The notes: generated from the sequence alone by a model not told the origin. Counted from the first letter of the stretch, positions 18,954-28,620 are shown. The stretch: 64,000 nucleotides of DNA from Microbacteriaceae bacterium (GCA_031177985.1 JAPSJW010000002.1:186001-250000); one strand, 5' to 3'. Translations and numbers: made by a program.

Positions 18954-20246
18954 TCAGGCCTCCTTGGTCGCGGCGGCGAGCGCCTGGTCCAGATCGTCGA
19001 GGATGTCCTCGACATCCTCGATGCCCACGCTGATACGCACCAGCCCCGGCTGCACACCCGCGGCGACCAGCTGCTCCTCGGAGAGCTGCGCGTGCGTCGT
19101 CGAGCCGGGGTGGATGACGAGCGTCTTCGCGTCGCCGATGTTCGCGAGGTGGCTCGCGAGATCGACCGACTCGATGAAGGTCTGGCCCGCGGCGCGGCCG
19201 CCCTTGATGCCGAAGCTGAACACCGAGCCGGGCCCCTTCGGCAGATACTTCTGCGCGCGCTCGAAGTGCGGATGCGAGGCGAGCCCCGCCCAGTTCACGA
19301 ACTCGATGCGGTCATCCGCCTCGAGCCACTCGGCGACGGTGCGGGCATTGTCTACGTGCGCCTGCATGCGGAACGGCAGCGTCTCGACGCCCTGGGCGAG
19401 CAGCCACGCGGAGTGCGGCGACAGGGCAGGACCGATGTCGCGCAGCTGCTCCGCGCGCAGCCGGGTGAGGAAGGCGTACTCGCCGAAGTTGCCGTGCCAG
19501 TTGAGGCCGCCGTAGTGCGGCACCGGCTGGTCGAACAGCGGGAAGCGCTCGTTCGCCCAGTGGAAGCGGCCGCTCTCGACGACCACTCCGCCGAGCGTCG
19601 TGCCGTGCCCGCCGAGGAACTTCGTGGCCGAGTGGGTCACGACGTCGGCGCCCCACTCGATCGGGCGATTGAGGTACGGCGTCGAGATCGTCGAGTCGAC
19701 GATGAGCGGAAGGTCGTGGGCGTGCGCGACCTCGGCGAGCCCCTCGAGGTCGGCGATCTCCCCGGACGGGTTCGACACCGTCTCGGCGAAGATGAGCTTC
19801 GTCTTGTCGGTGATCGCGGCGGCGTAGTCGGCGGGGTCGGTGCCGTGCACGAAGGTGGTGTCGACGCCGAAGCGGCGCAGCGTCACGTCGAGCTGGGTGA
19901 CGGTGCCGCCGTAGAGGCTCGCGGAGCTGACGATGTGATCGCCGGCGCCCGCCAGTGCCGCGAAGACGATGTACTGCGCCGACAGTCCGCTCGCGGTGGC
20001 GACCGCCCCGAGCCCGTTCTCGAGGCTCGCGATCCGCTCCTCGAAGCTTGCGACGGTGGGGTTCGCGAGGCGGGAGTAGATGTTGCCGTACTTCTGCAGC
20101 GCGAACCGGGCCGCAGCATCCGCCGTGTCGTCGAAGACGAAGGCGCTCGTCTGGTAAATCGGCAGCGCGCGAGCCCCGCTGACAGCGTCGGGGATGTTGC
20201 CTGCGTGAATGGCTCGGGTGCGGAATCCGTACTCGCGGTCGGGCAT
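18954..20246 (-). CDS. metY: O-acetylhomoserine sulfhydrylase (aminocarboxypropyltransferase)
   Basis: This 430-aa PLP-dependent enzyme of the Cys/Met metabolism family makes homocysteine from O-acetyl-L-homoserine and sulfide. It has the typical start GFRTRAIHAGNIPDAVSGAR, the phosphate-binding NPTVASFEERIASLENG region, the PLP lysine in THSATKFLGGHGTTLGG, and the long family-specific insertion (WANERFPLFDQPVPHYGGL). A length of about 430 separates it from the shorter cystathionine gamma-synthase. It is the first gene of a two-gene operon with the CoA-binding protein. Confidence 0.95.
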   Translation of the reverse strand: MPDREYGFRTRAIHAGNIPDAVSGARALPIYQTSAFVFDDTADAAARFALQKYGNIYSRLANPTVASFEERIASLENGLGAVATASGLSAQYIVFAALAGAGDHIVSSASLYGGTVTQLDVTLRRFGVDTTFVHGTDPADYAAAITDKTKLIFAETVSNPSGEIADLEGLAEVAHAHDLPLIVDSTISTPYLNRPIEWGADVVTHSATKFLGGHGTTLGGVVVESGRFHWANERFPLFDQPVPHYGGLNWHGNFGEYAFLTRLRAEQLRDIGPALSPHSAWLLAQGVETLPFRMQAHVDNARTVAEWLEADDRIEFVNWAGLASHPHFERAQKYLPKGPGSVFSFGIKGGRAAGQTFIESVDLASHLANIGDAKTLVIHPGSTTHAQLSEEQLVAAGVQPGLVRISVGIEDVEDILDDLDQALAAATKEA

Positions 20247-20263
20247 CCCGTCAGGCTACCCGC

Positions 20264-20279
20264 GCCGCCGAACGGCGGC
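20264..20279 (-). terminator. GC-rich hairpin downstream of the mannosyltransferase gene
   Basis: GCCGCCG (20264-20270) and CGGCGGC (20273-20279) form a tight hairpin with a two-base loop in the 57-bp gap between the mannosyltransferase stop and the metY start. There is no U run, so its efficiency as an intrinsic terminator is doubtful. Confidence 0.35.
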
Positions 20280-20303
20280 AGGGCGCCGCTGTAACAGTTC
20301 GAC

Positions 20304-21878
20304 TCAGCGCCAGGTCGGCAGCCAGTAGTGGCTGCGCAGGAAGTCCCAGCTGATCGGCAGACCGGTCCACAGCGGCCAGAAGTATGCGGAGAGCAGCACC
20401 GCGACGACCAGGAAGCCCCCGATAAGACGGATGCCGCTGACCCGCCGCCATGACGGATCGTCCCGGGTGCCGAGCAGCAGCGCCATCACCTGCACGAGCG
20501 CGAGCAGCAGCCAGGGCTCGAAGGCGATCGTGTAGAACTGGTACACCGTGCGCTCGAGGTACAGCAGCCACGGCAGGTAGCCTGCCGCGACGCCGAGCAG
20601 GATGAGCCCGACCCGCTCCTCGCGGTAGCGCACGAGCCGCCAGACGAGGAACAGCACCGCCGCGGTCGCCGCCCACCAGATGAGCGGGTTCGCGATGCCG
20701 GTGATCGACTCCGCGCAGTAGGAGATCGTGCATCCGTTCTCGTCGAGCTCCGAACCGCGGTAGTACATGCTCGTCGGCCTCACCATCAGCAGCCAGGTGA
20801 GCGGGTTCGCGCTGTACGAGTGAGGGGAGTGCTCGTTGACGTGGTACGAGTACGTCGACACCTGGTAGTGCCAGAAGCTCTGCAGGGGCAGCGGCACCCA
20901 GGAGAAGAACCCGGTCGCCGCGTTGCCCGCCTCGGCCGCCCACTGCCGGTAGTAGCCGCCGTCGGTCAGGAACCAGCCGGTCCAGGTCGCGAGATGCGCC
21001 GCCAGCGCCGTCGGCACCGTCAGCAGGAAGCTCACCGGCGCCTGTTTCAGCACCGTGCCGCTGAACCAGAACGGCACGCCGGCGCGCCTGCGGTCGAGCA
21101 CGTCGAGCACGACGGAAGCCAGCGCGAAGAAGGCGAGGAAGTAGAACCCGCTCCATTTCACCGCGCTCGCGAGCCCGAGGAGCACACCCATGGTGAGCAG
21201 CCACGGCCGCCACCACAGGGCGGGTCCGGAGTCGCCCAGCGCCCGGTCGGCCAGCCGGCGGCGCACCCAGTCCCGGTCGAGCAAGAGCGCGAGGAATCCG
21301 GCGAGTGCGAACAGCATCACCATGTTGTCGAGGATCGCGACGCGACTCATGACGATCGCGCTGCCCTCGATCGCGAAGAGGAACCCGGCGAGCACCGTGA
21401 GCAGAGTCGAGCGGAACAGCCGCTTGGCCACCACCATCAGCAGCACGACGCCGAGGATGCCGACGACCGCCGTTCCGACGCGCCAGCCGACGCTCGACTC
21501 CGCACCGAAGACCGCGAGTCCCAGCGCGATGATCCACTTGCCGAGCGGCGGATGCACCACGAACGACCCGTCGGTCGTGTAGACGTCCGGGTTGCCGGCG
21601 TTGAACTCGGTGTCCGCGCCCTCCGGCCACTTCGCCTCGTACCCGAGGTTCAGCAGGGTGTAGGCGTCCTTCACGTAGAAGGTCTCGTCGAAGACGAGCG
21701 AGTGCGGATGACCGAGGTCCCACAGCCTGGTCAACGCGGCGATCAGCGTCACCACCGCGGGGCCGCCCCAGTCCCAGGCGCGCCGTCTCGTCGGCGTCGA
21801 GAGCATCCGCCCCCACCAGGCGTCGAGCCGCGAGCCGCGCGGTTCCCGCTGCGCGGGTTCGGCGAGCGTCTCGGTCAC
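20304..21878 (-). CDS. pmt: Polyprenyl-phosphate-mannose:protein mannosyltransferase
   Basis: This is a 524-aa GT39 family membrane enzyme that transfers mannose from polyprenyl phosphate to Ser/Thr of exported proteins. The catalytic acidic pair D64-E65 (LVFDETFYVKDAY) lies in the first extracytoplasmic loop. About ten helices follow, with family motifs HPPLGKW and FYTIAFEPWLLLALVQ. The start is a GTG at 21878 with TAGCAT exactly 6 nt upstream, suggesting leaderless transcription. It is divergent from rsmI, an arrangement I recall as frequent in actinobacteria. Confidence 0.95.
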   Translation of the reverse strand: MTETLAEPAQREPRGSRLDAWWGRMLSTPTRRRAWDWGGPAVVTLIAALTRLWDLGHPHSLVFDETFYVKDAYTLLNLGYEAKWPEGADTEFNAGNPDVYTTDGSFVVHPPLGKWIIALGLAVFGAESSVGWRVGTAVVGILGVVLLMVVAKRLFRSTLLTVLAGFLFAIEGSAIVMSRVAILDNMVMLFALAGFLALLLDRDWVRRRLADRALGDSGPALWWRPWLLTMGVLLGLASAVKWSGFYFLAFFALASVVLDVLDRRRAGVPFWFSGTVLKQAPVSFLLTVPTALAAHLATWTGWFLTDGGYYRQWAAEAGNAATGFFSWVPLPLQSFWHYQVSTYSYHVNEHSPHSYSANPLTWLLMVRPTSMYYRGSELDENGCTISYCAESITGIANPLIWWAATAAVLFLVWRLVRYREERVGLILLGVAAGYLPWLLYLERTVYQFYTIAFEPWLLLALVQVMALLLGTRDDPSWRRVSGIRLIGGFLVVAVLLSAYFWPLWTGLPISWDFLRSHYWLPTWR

Positions 21879-21917
21879 CGCACCATGCTAGGTCGCTCCC
21901 CGCGGGACAATGGCCGG

Positions 21918-22733
21918 GTGATCATCCTCGCGGCGACGCCCATCGGCAATCTCGGCGACGCCAGCCAGCGGCTGCGGGATGCGCTCGCGAACGCGGAGGT
22001 GATCGCGAGCGAGGACACCCGCACGACGGTGCAGCTGATGCGCGCCCTCGGGATCGAGAACCGCCCACGGCTGATCCCGCTGCACGAGCACAACGAGGTC
22101 GAGCGCGCGGCCGAGATCGTCGAGCTCGCGCGGACGACGGATGTGCTGGTGCTGTCCGACGCCGGCATGCCGGCGATCAGCGACCCAGGCTTCCCCCTCG
22201 TGGCCGCCGCCGCGACAGCGGAGGTGACCGTCACCCTGCTGCCGGGTCCCTCGGCAGTGCTGATGGCGCTCGCACTGTCGGGGCTGCCGACCGACCGCTT
22301 CGCCTTCGAGGGGTTCCTGCCGCGCAAGGGCCGCCTCGCCGCCTTGCGGGAGCTCGCGGCGGAGCGCCGCACCCTCGTGTTCTTCGAGTCGCCGCACCGC
22401 ATCGGCGACTCCCTCGCCGACCTCGCGACCGCGTTCGGCGCCGACCGCAGGGTCGCGGTGTGCCGGGAGCTGACGAAGCTGCACGAGGAGATCGTGCGCG
22501 GCACCGCCTCCGAGCTCGCGTCCCGCTTCGCCGAGGGGGCCCGCGGCGAGATCGTGATCGTCGTCGAGGGCGCTGCCGCTCCGGTCTCCGACCTGCCCAC
22601 CGGCATCGCCCGGGTGCTCGAGCTCGTGGCGGGCGGCTCCCGCCTCAAGGAGGCCGCCGCCGAGGTCGCGGAGCTCACCGGGCTCTCGCGCCGCGACCTC
22701 TACGAGGGCGCCCTCGCCGCTCGGCGGTCCTGA
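21918..22733 (+). CDS. rsmI: 16S rRNA (cytidine-1402-2'-O)-methyltransferase
   Basis: This 271-aa SAM-dependent methyltransferase of the tetrapyrrole methylase fold modifies C1402 in the decoding centre. It begins VIILAATPIGNLGDASQRL, exactly where RsmI proteins start, so the GTG at 21918 is preferred over an in-frame ATG at 21885. It contains ASEDTR, HEHNE, SDAGMPAISDPG and the GLPTDRFAFEGFLPRK motif. GACAAT lies 6 nt upstream of the GTG. Confidence 0.95.
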   Translation: MIILAATPIGNLGDASQRLRDALANAEVIASEDTRTTVQLMRALGIENRPRLIPLHEHNEVERAAEIVELARTTDVLVLSDAGMPAISDPGFPLVAAAATAEVTVTLLPGPSAVLMALALSGLPTDRFAFEGFLPRKGRLAALRELAAERRTLVFFESPHRIGDSLADLATAFGADRRVAVCRELTKLHEEIVRGTASELASRFAEGARGEIVIVVEGAAAPVSDLPTGIARVLELVAGGSRLKEAAAEVAELTGLSRRDLYEGALAARRS

Positions 22734-22757
22734 AGCGGTCGTCCGCGAAGGGTCGCC

Positions 22758-23642
22758 TCAGCCCTTGAGCCCGGTGTGCGCAAGACCCTCGACGAACTGA
22801 CGCTGGGCCACCAGGAAGACGAGCAGCACCGGAACGGCCGTCATGGTCGCCGCAGCCAGCTGCACGTTCCACTGCGCGCCGCCGTAGGCGTCGGTGTAGC
22901 GGGTCAGCGCCTGGGGGAGGGTGAAGAGCTCGGGCGACAGCAAATAGACGGTCGGCTCGAGGTAGAGGTTCCAGGTGTGCAGGAAGGTGAAGATCGCGAC
23001 GGCTGCGAGCGCCGCCTTCGCGAGCGGCATCGCGATCTGCCACCACATCCGTAACCGCCCAAGGCCGTCGAGCCGCGCGGCCTCCTCCAGCTCGCCAGGA
23101 AGCGAGATGAAGAACTGGCGCATGATGAACGTCGCCAGCACGCTCGGCGCCCCAAATGTCGTCACGAGCAGCAGCGGCCAATGCGTGTTGATGAGCCCCA
23201 GCGAGTTGAACATCTGGAACAGCGGCACGATCGTCACCTCGCTGGGGATCAGCAGCCCGATCAACACCACCACGAACAGCAGGTTCTGGCCGGGGAAGGC
23301 GATGCGTGCGAAGGCGTATCCCGCGAGCGAGGCGACCAGCATCGTGCCGAGGGTCACCACGACCGCGATGTAGAGGCTGTTGAGGTACTGCTGGGCGAAC
23401 GGCTGCTCGGTGAAGGCGCGCACGTAGCCGTCGAGCGTCGGATTCGCGGGCCAGAGCGCCGGGGGGAAGGCGAAGATCTCGTTGATCGGCTTGAACGACG
23501 AGGTGATCATCCACCAGGTGGGGAACACGAACGGGATCGCGAGCACCGAGAGCGCGACGTAGAAGAGCGCATAGCGCCAGCCGCGTCGGCGCTTCGGCCG
23601 GGAGCCCGCCTCGACCGGGCGGGGCAGGGTGTCAGTTCTCAT
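22758..23642 (-). CDS. Carbohydrate ABC transporter permease (MalG/LacG-like)
   Basis: This 294-aa inner-membrane permease has six helices and the EAA loop EEAARLDGLGRLRMWWQIAM before the last helices, which contacts the ATPase. A basic N-terminal segment precedes helix 1. It is the last gene of the minus-strand sugar operon (regulator, oxidoreductase, binding protein, two permeases) and overlaps the upstream permease by 11 bp. The gene converges on rsmI. Confidence 0.95.
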   Translation of the reverse strand: MRTDTLPRPVEAGSRPKRRRGWRYALFYVALSVLAIPFVFPTWWMITSSFKPINEIFAFPPALWPANPTLDGYVRAFTEQPFAQQYLNSLYIAVVVTLGTMLVASLAGYAFARIAFPGQNLLFVVVLIGLLIPSEVTIVPLFQMFNSLGLINTHWPLLLVTTFGAPSVLATFIMRQFFISLPGELEEAARLDGLGRLRMWWQIAMPLAKAALAAVAIFTFLHTWNLYLEPTVYLLSPELFTLPQALTRYTDAYGGAQWNVQLAAATMTAVPVLLVFLVAQRQFVEGLAHTGLKG

Positions 23643-24591
23643 AGAAGACCCATCGGCGTCGGAGCTGCCACTGCACGATGGTCAGGGCCAGCACGATCAG
23701 GAAGAGCAGGATCGCGAGCGTCGAGCCGTAGCCGAAGCGGTGGAACTCGAACGCCTGCTGGAAGAGGTAGTAGACGAGCACCGTCGTCGAGACGCCGGGG
23801 CCGCCCTGGGTGAGCACTGCGATCTGCGCGAAGACCTGCAGGGAGCCGACGATCGTGATGATCACGGTGAGCAGGATGGTCGGGGAGATCAGCGGGAGCG
23901 TGATGCGCCCGAAGATGGTGCGGGGATTCGCACCGTCGACTCGGGCGGCCTCGTGCAGCTCCGCCGGGACGCCCTGGAGCGCCGCGAGGAAGAGCACCAT
24001 GTTGAGGCCCACGTTCTTGAAGATCTGCACGACGATCACGCTCGCCATCGCGGTGGGGCCCTCGCGCAGCCAGTTGGGCCCTTCCACTCCGATGAGCTGC
24101 AGGAGCCCGTTGATGCCGCCGTCGTCCTGCAGGAGAAACCCCCAGACGATCGTCCACGCGACCAGTGAGACGACCACGGGCGAGAAGAAGATCGCACGGA
24201 ACGCCGTGATGCCGCGCATGCTGCGGTTCAGCAGCACGGCGAGGCCCAGCGCCAGCCCGAGGTTGCCGACGACGAGTCCGACCGAGAAGACCGTCGTAGC
24301 CTGCAGCACGGGGACGAGCTTGGGGTCGGTGAACAGCCGCTCCACGTTGTCGGCGCCCACGAAGGTGAAGGTGTTCGCGAGCACGTTCCATTCGTGCATC
24401 GAGTAGTAGCCGATGAGTCCGAGGGGCACCAGCACGAACGCGACGATGCCGAGCAGCTGGGGAGCGACGAAGAGGTAGCCGGCGAGCTGGTCGCGCCGGC
24501 GGTAGGTGAACCAGGGCCGGCGGCTCCGCGCGCCGGCGCTGCCGGGCCGGACCGTGGCTCGGTCCGGCAGCGCCTGCGGTGTGGTCGTCAT
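23632..24591 (-). CDS. Carbohydrate ABC transporter permease (MalF/UgpA-like)
   Basis: This 319-aa permease has six or seven helices. Its EAA motif is LHEAARVDGANPRTIFGRIT, with PLISPTILLTVIITIVGSLQ following. The N-terminus holds a basic RRRDQLAGYLFVAPQLLGI segment typical of this family. It pairs with the MalG-like permease to form the channel. The genes are tightly packed (7 bp after the binding-protein gene, 11-bp overlap with the next permease). No ATPase gene is present in the operon. Confidence 0.95.
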   Translation of the reverse strand: MTTTPQALPDRATVRPGSAGARSRRPWFTYRRRDQLAGYLFVAPQLLGIVAFVLVPLGLIGYYSMHEWNVLANTFTFVGADNVERLFTDPKLVPVLQATTVFSVGLVVGNLGLALGLAVLLNRSMRGITAFRAIFFSPVVVSLVAWTIVWGFLLQDDGGINGLLQLIGVEGPNWLREGPTAMASVIVVQIFKNVGLNMVLFLAALQGVPAELHEAARVDGANPRTIFGRITLPLISPTILLTVIITIVGSLQVFAQIAVLTQGGPGVSTTVLVYYLFQQAFEFHRFGYGSTLAILLFLIVLALTIVQWQLRRRWVFYEN

Positions 24592-24598
24592 GAGACGC

Positions 24599-25876
24599 TC
24601 AGCCCTCCAAGAGCGGCTCGATCGCGCCGCAGACGTCGGCGAGCACGTTCTCGACGTCCGCGTCCTGGGTCCACATGGCGTCGAGTGCGGCCCGCACCTG
24701 CTGGCCGACCTCGGCCGAATCGGTGTGCTGCGGCCGCACGACGCCCGTGCCGATGGCGGGCACCACGACCTCCTCCAGCTGCTGCTCGGTGAGCACAGGG
24801 TTCGCTGCGGAGAGGGTCTCGGCGTTCAGCTGCGACTCCCGGGGCGGCGGGAAGTACTGCGCGAGCTTCTCGGAGTTCTCGGGGTTGCTGAAGAACGCCA
24901 GGAAGTCGGCGGCCGCCTCCGCGTGGGGGCTCTGTGCGAGCACCCCGATGCCGGCCTGGCCGACCATCGAGTACTCACCGGCGGGGCCCTCCGGTAGCGG
25001 CAACAGGTTCCAGCCGAAGCCCGCCTCCTCGAGCAGGGACGCGCGCGAGATCTGAGTGACCGTGAACGCCGCTTCGCCGGCGAAGAAGTCGGCGGTGGTG
25101 CCGGGACCTGGCATGGACTTCTTGGTGAAGGCAGCGTCGTGGAGGAACGAGAACGCCTCCGCCATCTCGGGGCTGTCGAACTCGCACTGCGTGCCGTCCT
25201 CGCTCCAGGGTTTCGCGCCCCAGCCGAGCCAGACCGCGGCCAGGTTGTCCCAGGTGACGTAGTCGAAGTCGCGAATGACGAAGCCAGCCTTGCCGGTCGC
25301 GGCGTTGACCGAGGCGCCGACCTCGCTCACCTCCTGCCAGTCCCAGCCGTCGGCGAAGAGTTCGGCCGACGTCGGCTGGCCCGCTTGGGCGAGCAGGTCG
25401 TCGTTCGCGAACATGACGAAGGGCGAGGTCGAGAACGGATAGGCGACGAGCTCGCCGTCCACCGTCCAGAGCTCCGCGGCGCTCGCCGAGATGTCGTCGA
25501 ACTCGTAGCCCTCAGTGCCCTCGAGCACCTCGTCGAGCGGAGCGAGCGCCCCGGAGGCGACGAAGTCGGGTGCCGCGTTCTCGAGCACCCACGCCAGGTC
25601 GGGGGCGTTGCCGCCGGCGATCTGAGTCGTGACCGTGGTCGTGTAGTCCTCGAAGGGCAGTGGATCGAAAGTGATCGACGACACCTCTGGATGGTCGGCG
25701 AGGTACTCCTCCGCGATCGAGTCGAAGAGCGCGAGATGGTCCTCGTTCGAGGTCCAGATCGTCATCCGGAGCTCGATGTCCTCCGTCTGGGCTGGGGCGG
25801 CCCCGGCGCAGGCGGTCAGGGCGAACGCCGAGACGGCCAGCATCCCGGCGGCGGTCAGCGACCTTGCTGATCTCAT
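24599..25876 (-). CDS. Sugar ABC transporter substrate-binding lipoprotein
   Basis: This is a 425-aa family 1 extracellular solute-binding protein. The signal peptide ends in the lipobox LTAC with C23 as the lipidation site. The mature part has the usual pattern (MTIWTSNEDHLALFDSIAEEY, GNAPDLAWV, the periplasmic hinge YPFSTSPFVMFANDDLL, and a C-terminal AADFLAFFSNPENSEK). AGGAG precedes the ATG. It would deliver an oligosaccharide or glycoside to the two permeases. The substrate is unknown, but the GH43-like enzyme nearby suggests a plant or microbial polysaccharide fragment. Confidence 0.94.
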   Translation of the reverse strand: MRSARSLTAAGMLAVSAFALTACAGAAPAQTEDIELRMTIWTSNEDHLALFDSIAEEYLADHPEVSSITFDPLPFEDYTTTVTTQIAGGNAPDLAWVLENAAPDFVASGALAPLDEVLEGTEGYEFDDISASAAELWTVDGELVAYPFSTSPFVMFANDDLLAQAGQPTSAELFADGWDWQEVSEVGASVNAATGKAGFVIRDFDYVTWDNLAAVWLGWGAKPWSEDGTQCEFDSPEMAEAFSFLHDAAFTKKSMPGPGTTADFFAGEAAFTVTQISRASLLEEAGFGWNLLPLPEGPAGEYSMVGQAGIGVLAQSPHAEAAADFLAFFSNPENSEKLAQYFPPPRESQLNAETLSAANPVLTEQQLEEVVVPAIGTGVVRPQHTDSAEVGQQVRAALDAMWTQDADVENVLADVCGAIEPLLEG

Positions 25877-25893
25877 GGTGTGACTCCTAGTGG

Positions 25894-27495
25894 TCAGTAC
25901 CCGGTGACGTCGGGCCAGTGCACCTCGACGCCTCGGGCGGTGAGCAGGGTTTGGAACTCCTCCAGAAGCGCAGGAGTGTTGCGGACCGCGCGAGGGCCAG
26001 TCGCGCGGTCCAAGCAGAAGGCCGCTAGCCAGCCCGCTGCCTCGCCGATGTTCCACTCCACCGGGTGGAGCCGGAAGGCCCCGTTGGTGATGTGGGTGGT
26101 ACCGACGTTCTTGTTCGCCGGGAGCAGGTTCTCCATTCGTTGCGGGAGAAGTGCTCCGAGCGGGATCTCGAACGGCGCCGAGGCGACGTCGATGTAGTTG
26201 TCGCCACCCGTGCTCGGGTGGAGGTCGATGCGGTACATCCCTACCCCGACGCTGTCGGGGTAGGTCGCGGGTCGGGCGTGGCCGCGCACCGCGACGGAGA
26301 GGTCGTTCTCGACCACCGTGTACTCGGCTCGGATGCGGCGGGACTCTCGGATGTACGGCGCCATCGCGAGTCCGTCGTCCGTTCCCGTGATGTCGCCGCG
26401 TAGGCGCAGGCCCGGCCACCCCGTGCCGCCATCGGGCCGCGGTGCCTCCGTCTGCAGCCAGTAGAGCATCGAAAGCGACTGCCGCTTGCTGGCGGCGAGG
26501 TGGCTGTCGGCATCTGGGTTGTCTGGAAGCGTTCCGCCGAGGTAGTCAATCATCGGCCAGTTCACGAGCACGACATCGCTCGGATAGAAGCCCGACTCGA
26601 AGTTCTTGCGGGCCACGATGCGGCGGAACGTCCAGAGCTCGCGGTCGCCGGCGTTGGCCCGCTGATCGGCGACCCGATCGAACGGGTCGTCGTCGACGAG
26701 CGGGTTGAAGCTGCGGGTGACGGTTTCGAGCGTGCGTGGATCGGGGCCGGTCAGCGAGATCATCGGGGCGCCCCAGAACTCCGGCTGCAGGGTTCGCCAC
26801 GCGTCGTAGTCATGCGGACGGTCGACGGTGTGGTCACCGTCCACGTGGTCCACCACGAAGCACCACGAGAACGCCTGCTGGTTGTCGGGCTGCGCCTCTT
26901 CAGGGGCACTCGGCTCGCCCGTGTCGTTGCGTGACTCGAAACCGGTCACGTACTCGGTGCCGGTGAGCGGCAACAGGTCGCCCAGTTCGGTCGCATCGAG
27001 CACGTACCGGGCACCGATGACGACCCGTTCGCCGTCGGTGCGCTCGACGGTGACGCTGCGCACCCGGTCGCCCTCGACCTCGGCCGACACTGGCCGGGCC
27101 GGCTGCACGAGCGTCAGGCGTCCGGTCGCCAGATGCGGAGCGAGCATCGCGTCGATCACGGCGACCCCTACTCGCGGCTCCGCGCAGAGACGGCTCACGA
27201 GTCCCGCCCCGGGGTTCAAGTGGTGGTCCGCCCGCGCCCGCTCGACAAGCGGGTACGAGCGCCGGTAATACTCGCGGATGCCGTCACGCAGTGATCGGTA
27301 GGAGGCGGTCACGCCGAACTGCTCCACCCACGTGTGCTCATCCATCGGAACGGCCTGGCTGGTGAGCTGTCCGCCCAGCCAGCTGTACTCCTCGCTGAGC
27401 ACCACGCTGTGCCCGCCCCGCAGGGCAGCCAGCGCTGCGGCCACGCCGCCTAGGCCGCCGCCGACGACCAGTACGTCGGTCTCGAGGGATCGCAT
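25894..27495 (-). CDS. FAD-dependent oxidoreductase
   Basis: This 533-aa flavoprotein has an N-terminal dinucleotide-binding motif (VLVVGGGLGGVAAALAALRGG, about residues 8-28, followed by acidic E35/E36), placing it in the FAD_oxidored (PF12831-like) group. No signal peptide is seen. Distinctive segments are YVLDATELGDLLPL, LWTFRRIVARKNF and the C-terminal NIGEAAGWLAAF. Such enzymes often sit in sugar-uptake loci and are presumed to oxidise a sugar or polyol hydroxyl, but the reaction is not established. The gene lies between the LacI regulator and the binding-protein gene, in the same orientation. Confidence 0.9.
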   Translation of the reverse strand: MRSLETDVLVVGGGLGGVAAALAALRGGHSVVLSEEYSWLGGQLTSQAVPMDEHTWVEQFGVTASYRSLRDGIREYYRRSYPLVERARADHHLNPGAGLVSRLCAEPRVGVAVIDAMLAPHLATGRLTLVQPARPVSAEVEGDRVRSVTVERTDGERVVIGARYVLDATELGDLLPLTGTEYVTGFESRNDTGEPSAPEEAQPDNQQAFSWCFVVDHVDGDHTVDRPHDYDAWRTLQPEFWGAPMISLTGPDPRTLETVTRSFNPLVDDDPFDRVADQRANAGDRELWTFRRIVARKNFESGFYPSDVVLVNWPMIDYLGGTLPDNPDADSHLAASKRQSLSMLYWLQTEAPRPDGGTGWPGLRLRGDITGTDDGLAMAPYIRESRRIRAEYTVVENDLSVAVRGHARPATYPDSVGVGMYRIDLHPSTGGDNYIDVASAPFEIPLGALLPQRMENLLPANKNVGTTHITNGAFRLHPVEWNIGEAAGWLAAFCLDRATGPRAVRNTPALLEEFQTLLTARGVEVHWPDVTGY

Positions 27496-27498
27496 GGG

Positions 27499-28548
27499 TC
27501 AGTTCCGTCCTTCCGGTGCGCCGAGCGTCGAGCCCGGCACGATGTCGCAATCGAGCAGCACTCGCAGCTCCTCATCGGACGGCTGGTCGCCGTCTTCGAG
27601 GATGCGGCTGAGCAGTTGAGCGGCCCGCGCACCTAGCTCGGTGCGCGGTGGGCTGAAGCGGGTGAAGTCGGTCGCCTGATCACGGGGCCGGGACGGTTCC
27701 CCGAGCACGACGAACGACAGGTCGCCCGGGACGCTGAGCCCCTCGGCACGCGCGATCTCGAGGAGAGACTGGGCGACGGCGGGAGACTCGACGAACAGCG
27801 CGGTCGCACCCGACTCACGGATCGCGGTCCAGTCGCTCACGAGGTCGCTGCCGTCGCTTGCTCTGAGCGTCGCGTCGACGGCCGTGTCCTCAAGGGCCAG
27901 GCGGAAGCCGCGCTGACGGTCGAGCACCGACTCTCCGGTCGAGGGGAGGTGCAGATAGAAGAGCCGCTCGTGACCGGCGTCGATCGCCCTACGTACCAGC
28001 GCGGCAGAGGCGCTCACATAGTCGACGCCCACGTAGGGGACGCCTTCCGTGTCGCGGCGGCCGACGGCGACGAAGGGGAAGCCTTCGCGCACAAGACGCT
28101 CGAGTTCATCCGTATCCATCTCCAGTCCGAGCAGCAGGCATCCGTCGGCGAGACCGAGCCGATTGGTCTCGTGGAAGATGCGCCGCCGCCCGCCCAAGAC
28201 AGGAGCGCTCGTGAACACGAGCAGGTCGCACCCGAGGTCTTCGGCCGCCGCCTCGATGCCGGTCAGAAGCGGTGTGTAGAAGTCCGCGCTCTCGCTGGGG
28301 AAGGCCGGCTCGTATGTGAAGACCCCGACGATCTTGTTACGGGCGCCGGCGAGCCGACGCGCCGCGGGGTCGGCGACATAGGTGGTCTCGCGGATGACGT
28401 CGAGCACGCGCTGCCGCGTCTCCTCGGGGATGCGGGACGCCGCCGTATCGGCTTTCCCGTTGAGCACGAGGGATACCGTCGCTTGGCTCACACCGGCGAG
28501 CTCGGCGATGCGGCGCTGCGTCATGCGCTCGCGGCGGACCGTTGCCAT
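27499..28548 (-). CDS. LacI family transcriptional regulator
   Basis: This 349-aa repressor has an N-terminal LacI HTH (MTQRRIAELAGVSQATVSLV, from residue 9) and hinge helix, then a periplasmic-binding-like effector domain (KIVGVFTYEPAF, DGCLLLGLEMD, PFVAVGRRDTEGVPYVGVDY). Its start faces the divergent GH43-like gene. The intergenic region carries two 16-bp palindromes of LacI-operator type. It probably controls both the uptake operon, in which it is the first gene, and the secreted enzyme. Three bp separate its 3' end from the start of the FAD oxidoreductase. Confidence 0.95.
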   Translation of the reverse strand: MATVRRERMTQRRIAELAGVSQATVSLVLNGKADTAASRIPEETRQRVLDVIRETTYVADPAARRLAGARNKIVGVFTYEPAFPSESADFYTPLLTGIEAAAEDLGCDLLVFTSAPVLGGRRRIFHETNRLGLADGCLLLGLEMDTDELERLVREGFPFVAVGRRDTEGVPYVGVDYVSASAALVRRAIDAGHERLFYLHLPSTGESVLDRQRGFRLALEDTAVDATLRASDGSDLVSDWTAIRESGATALFVESPAVAQSLLEIARAEGLSVPGDLSFVVLGEPSRPRDQATDFTRFSPPRTELGARAAQLLSRILEDGDQPSDEELRVLLDCDIVPGSTLGAPEGRN

Positions 28549-28588
28549 CGTGCTCTCCTTCGAGGACCTAGGGGACTAGCGCCGGTCG

Positions 28589-28604
28589 GCTAATCCGCAT
28601 TAGC
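28589..28604. promoter_or_regulatory. LacI-type operator O1
   Basis: GCTAATCCGCATTAGC is a 16-bp palindrome with central CG and one mismatched central pair, typical of LacI family operators. It lies 41 bp upstream of the lacI-type gene start and 32 bp from a second copy, so the two sites would sit on the same DNA face. Confidence 0.8.
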
Positions 28605-28620
28605 ATCGCACCCTACCGGC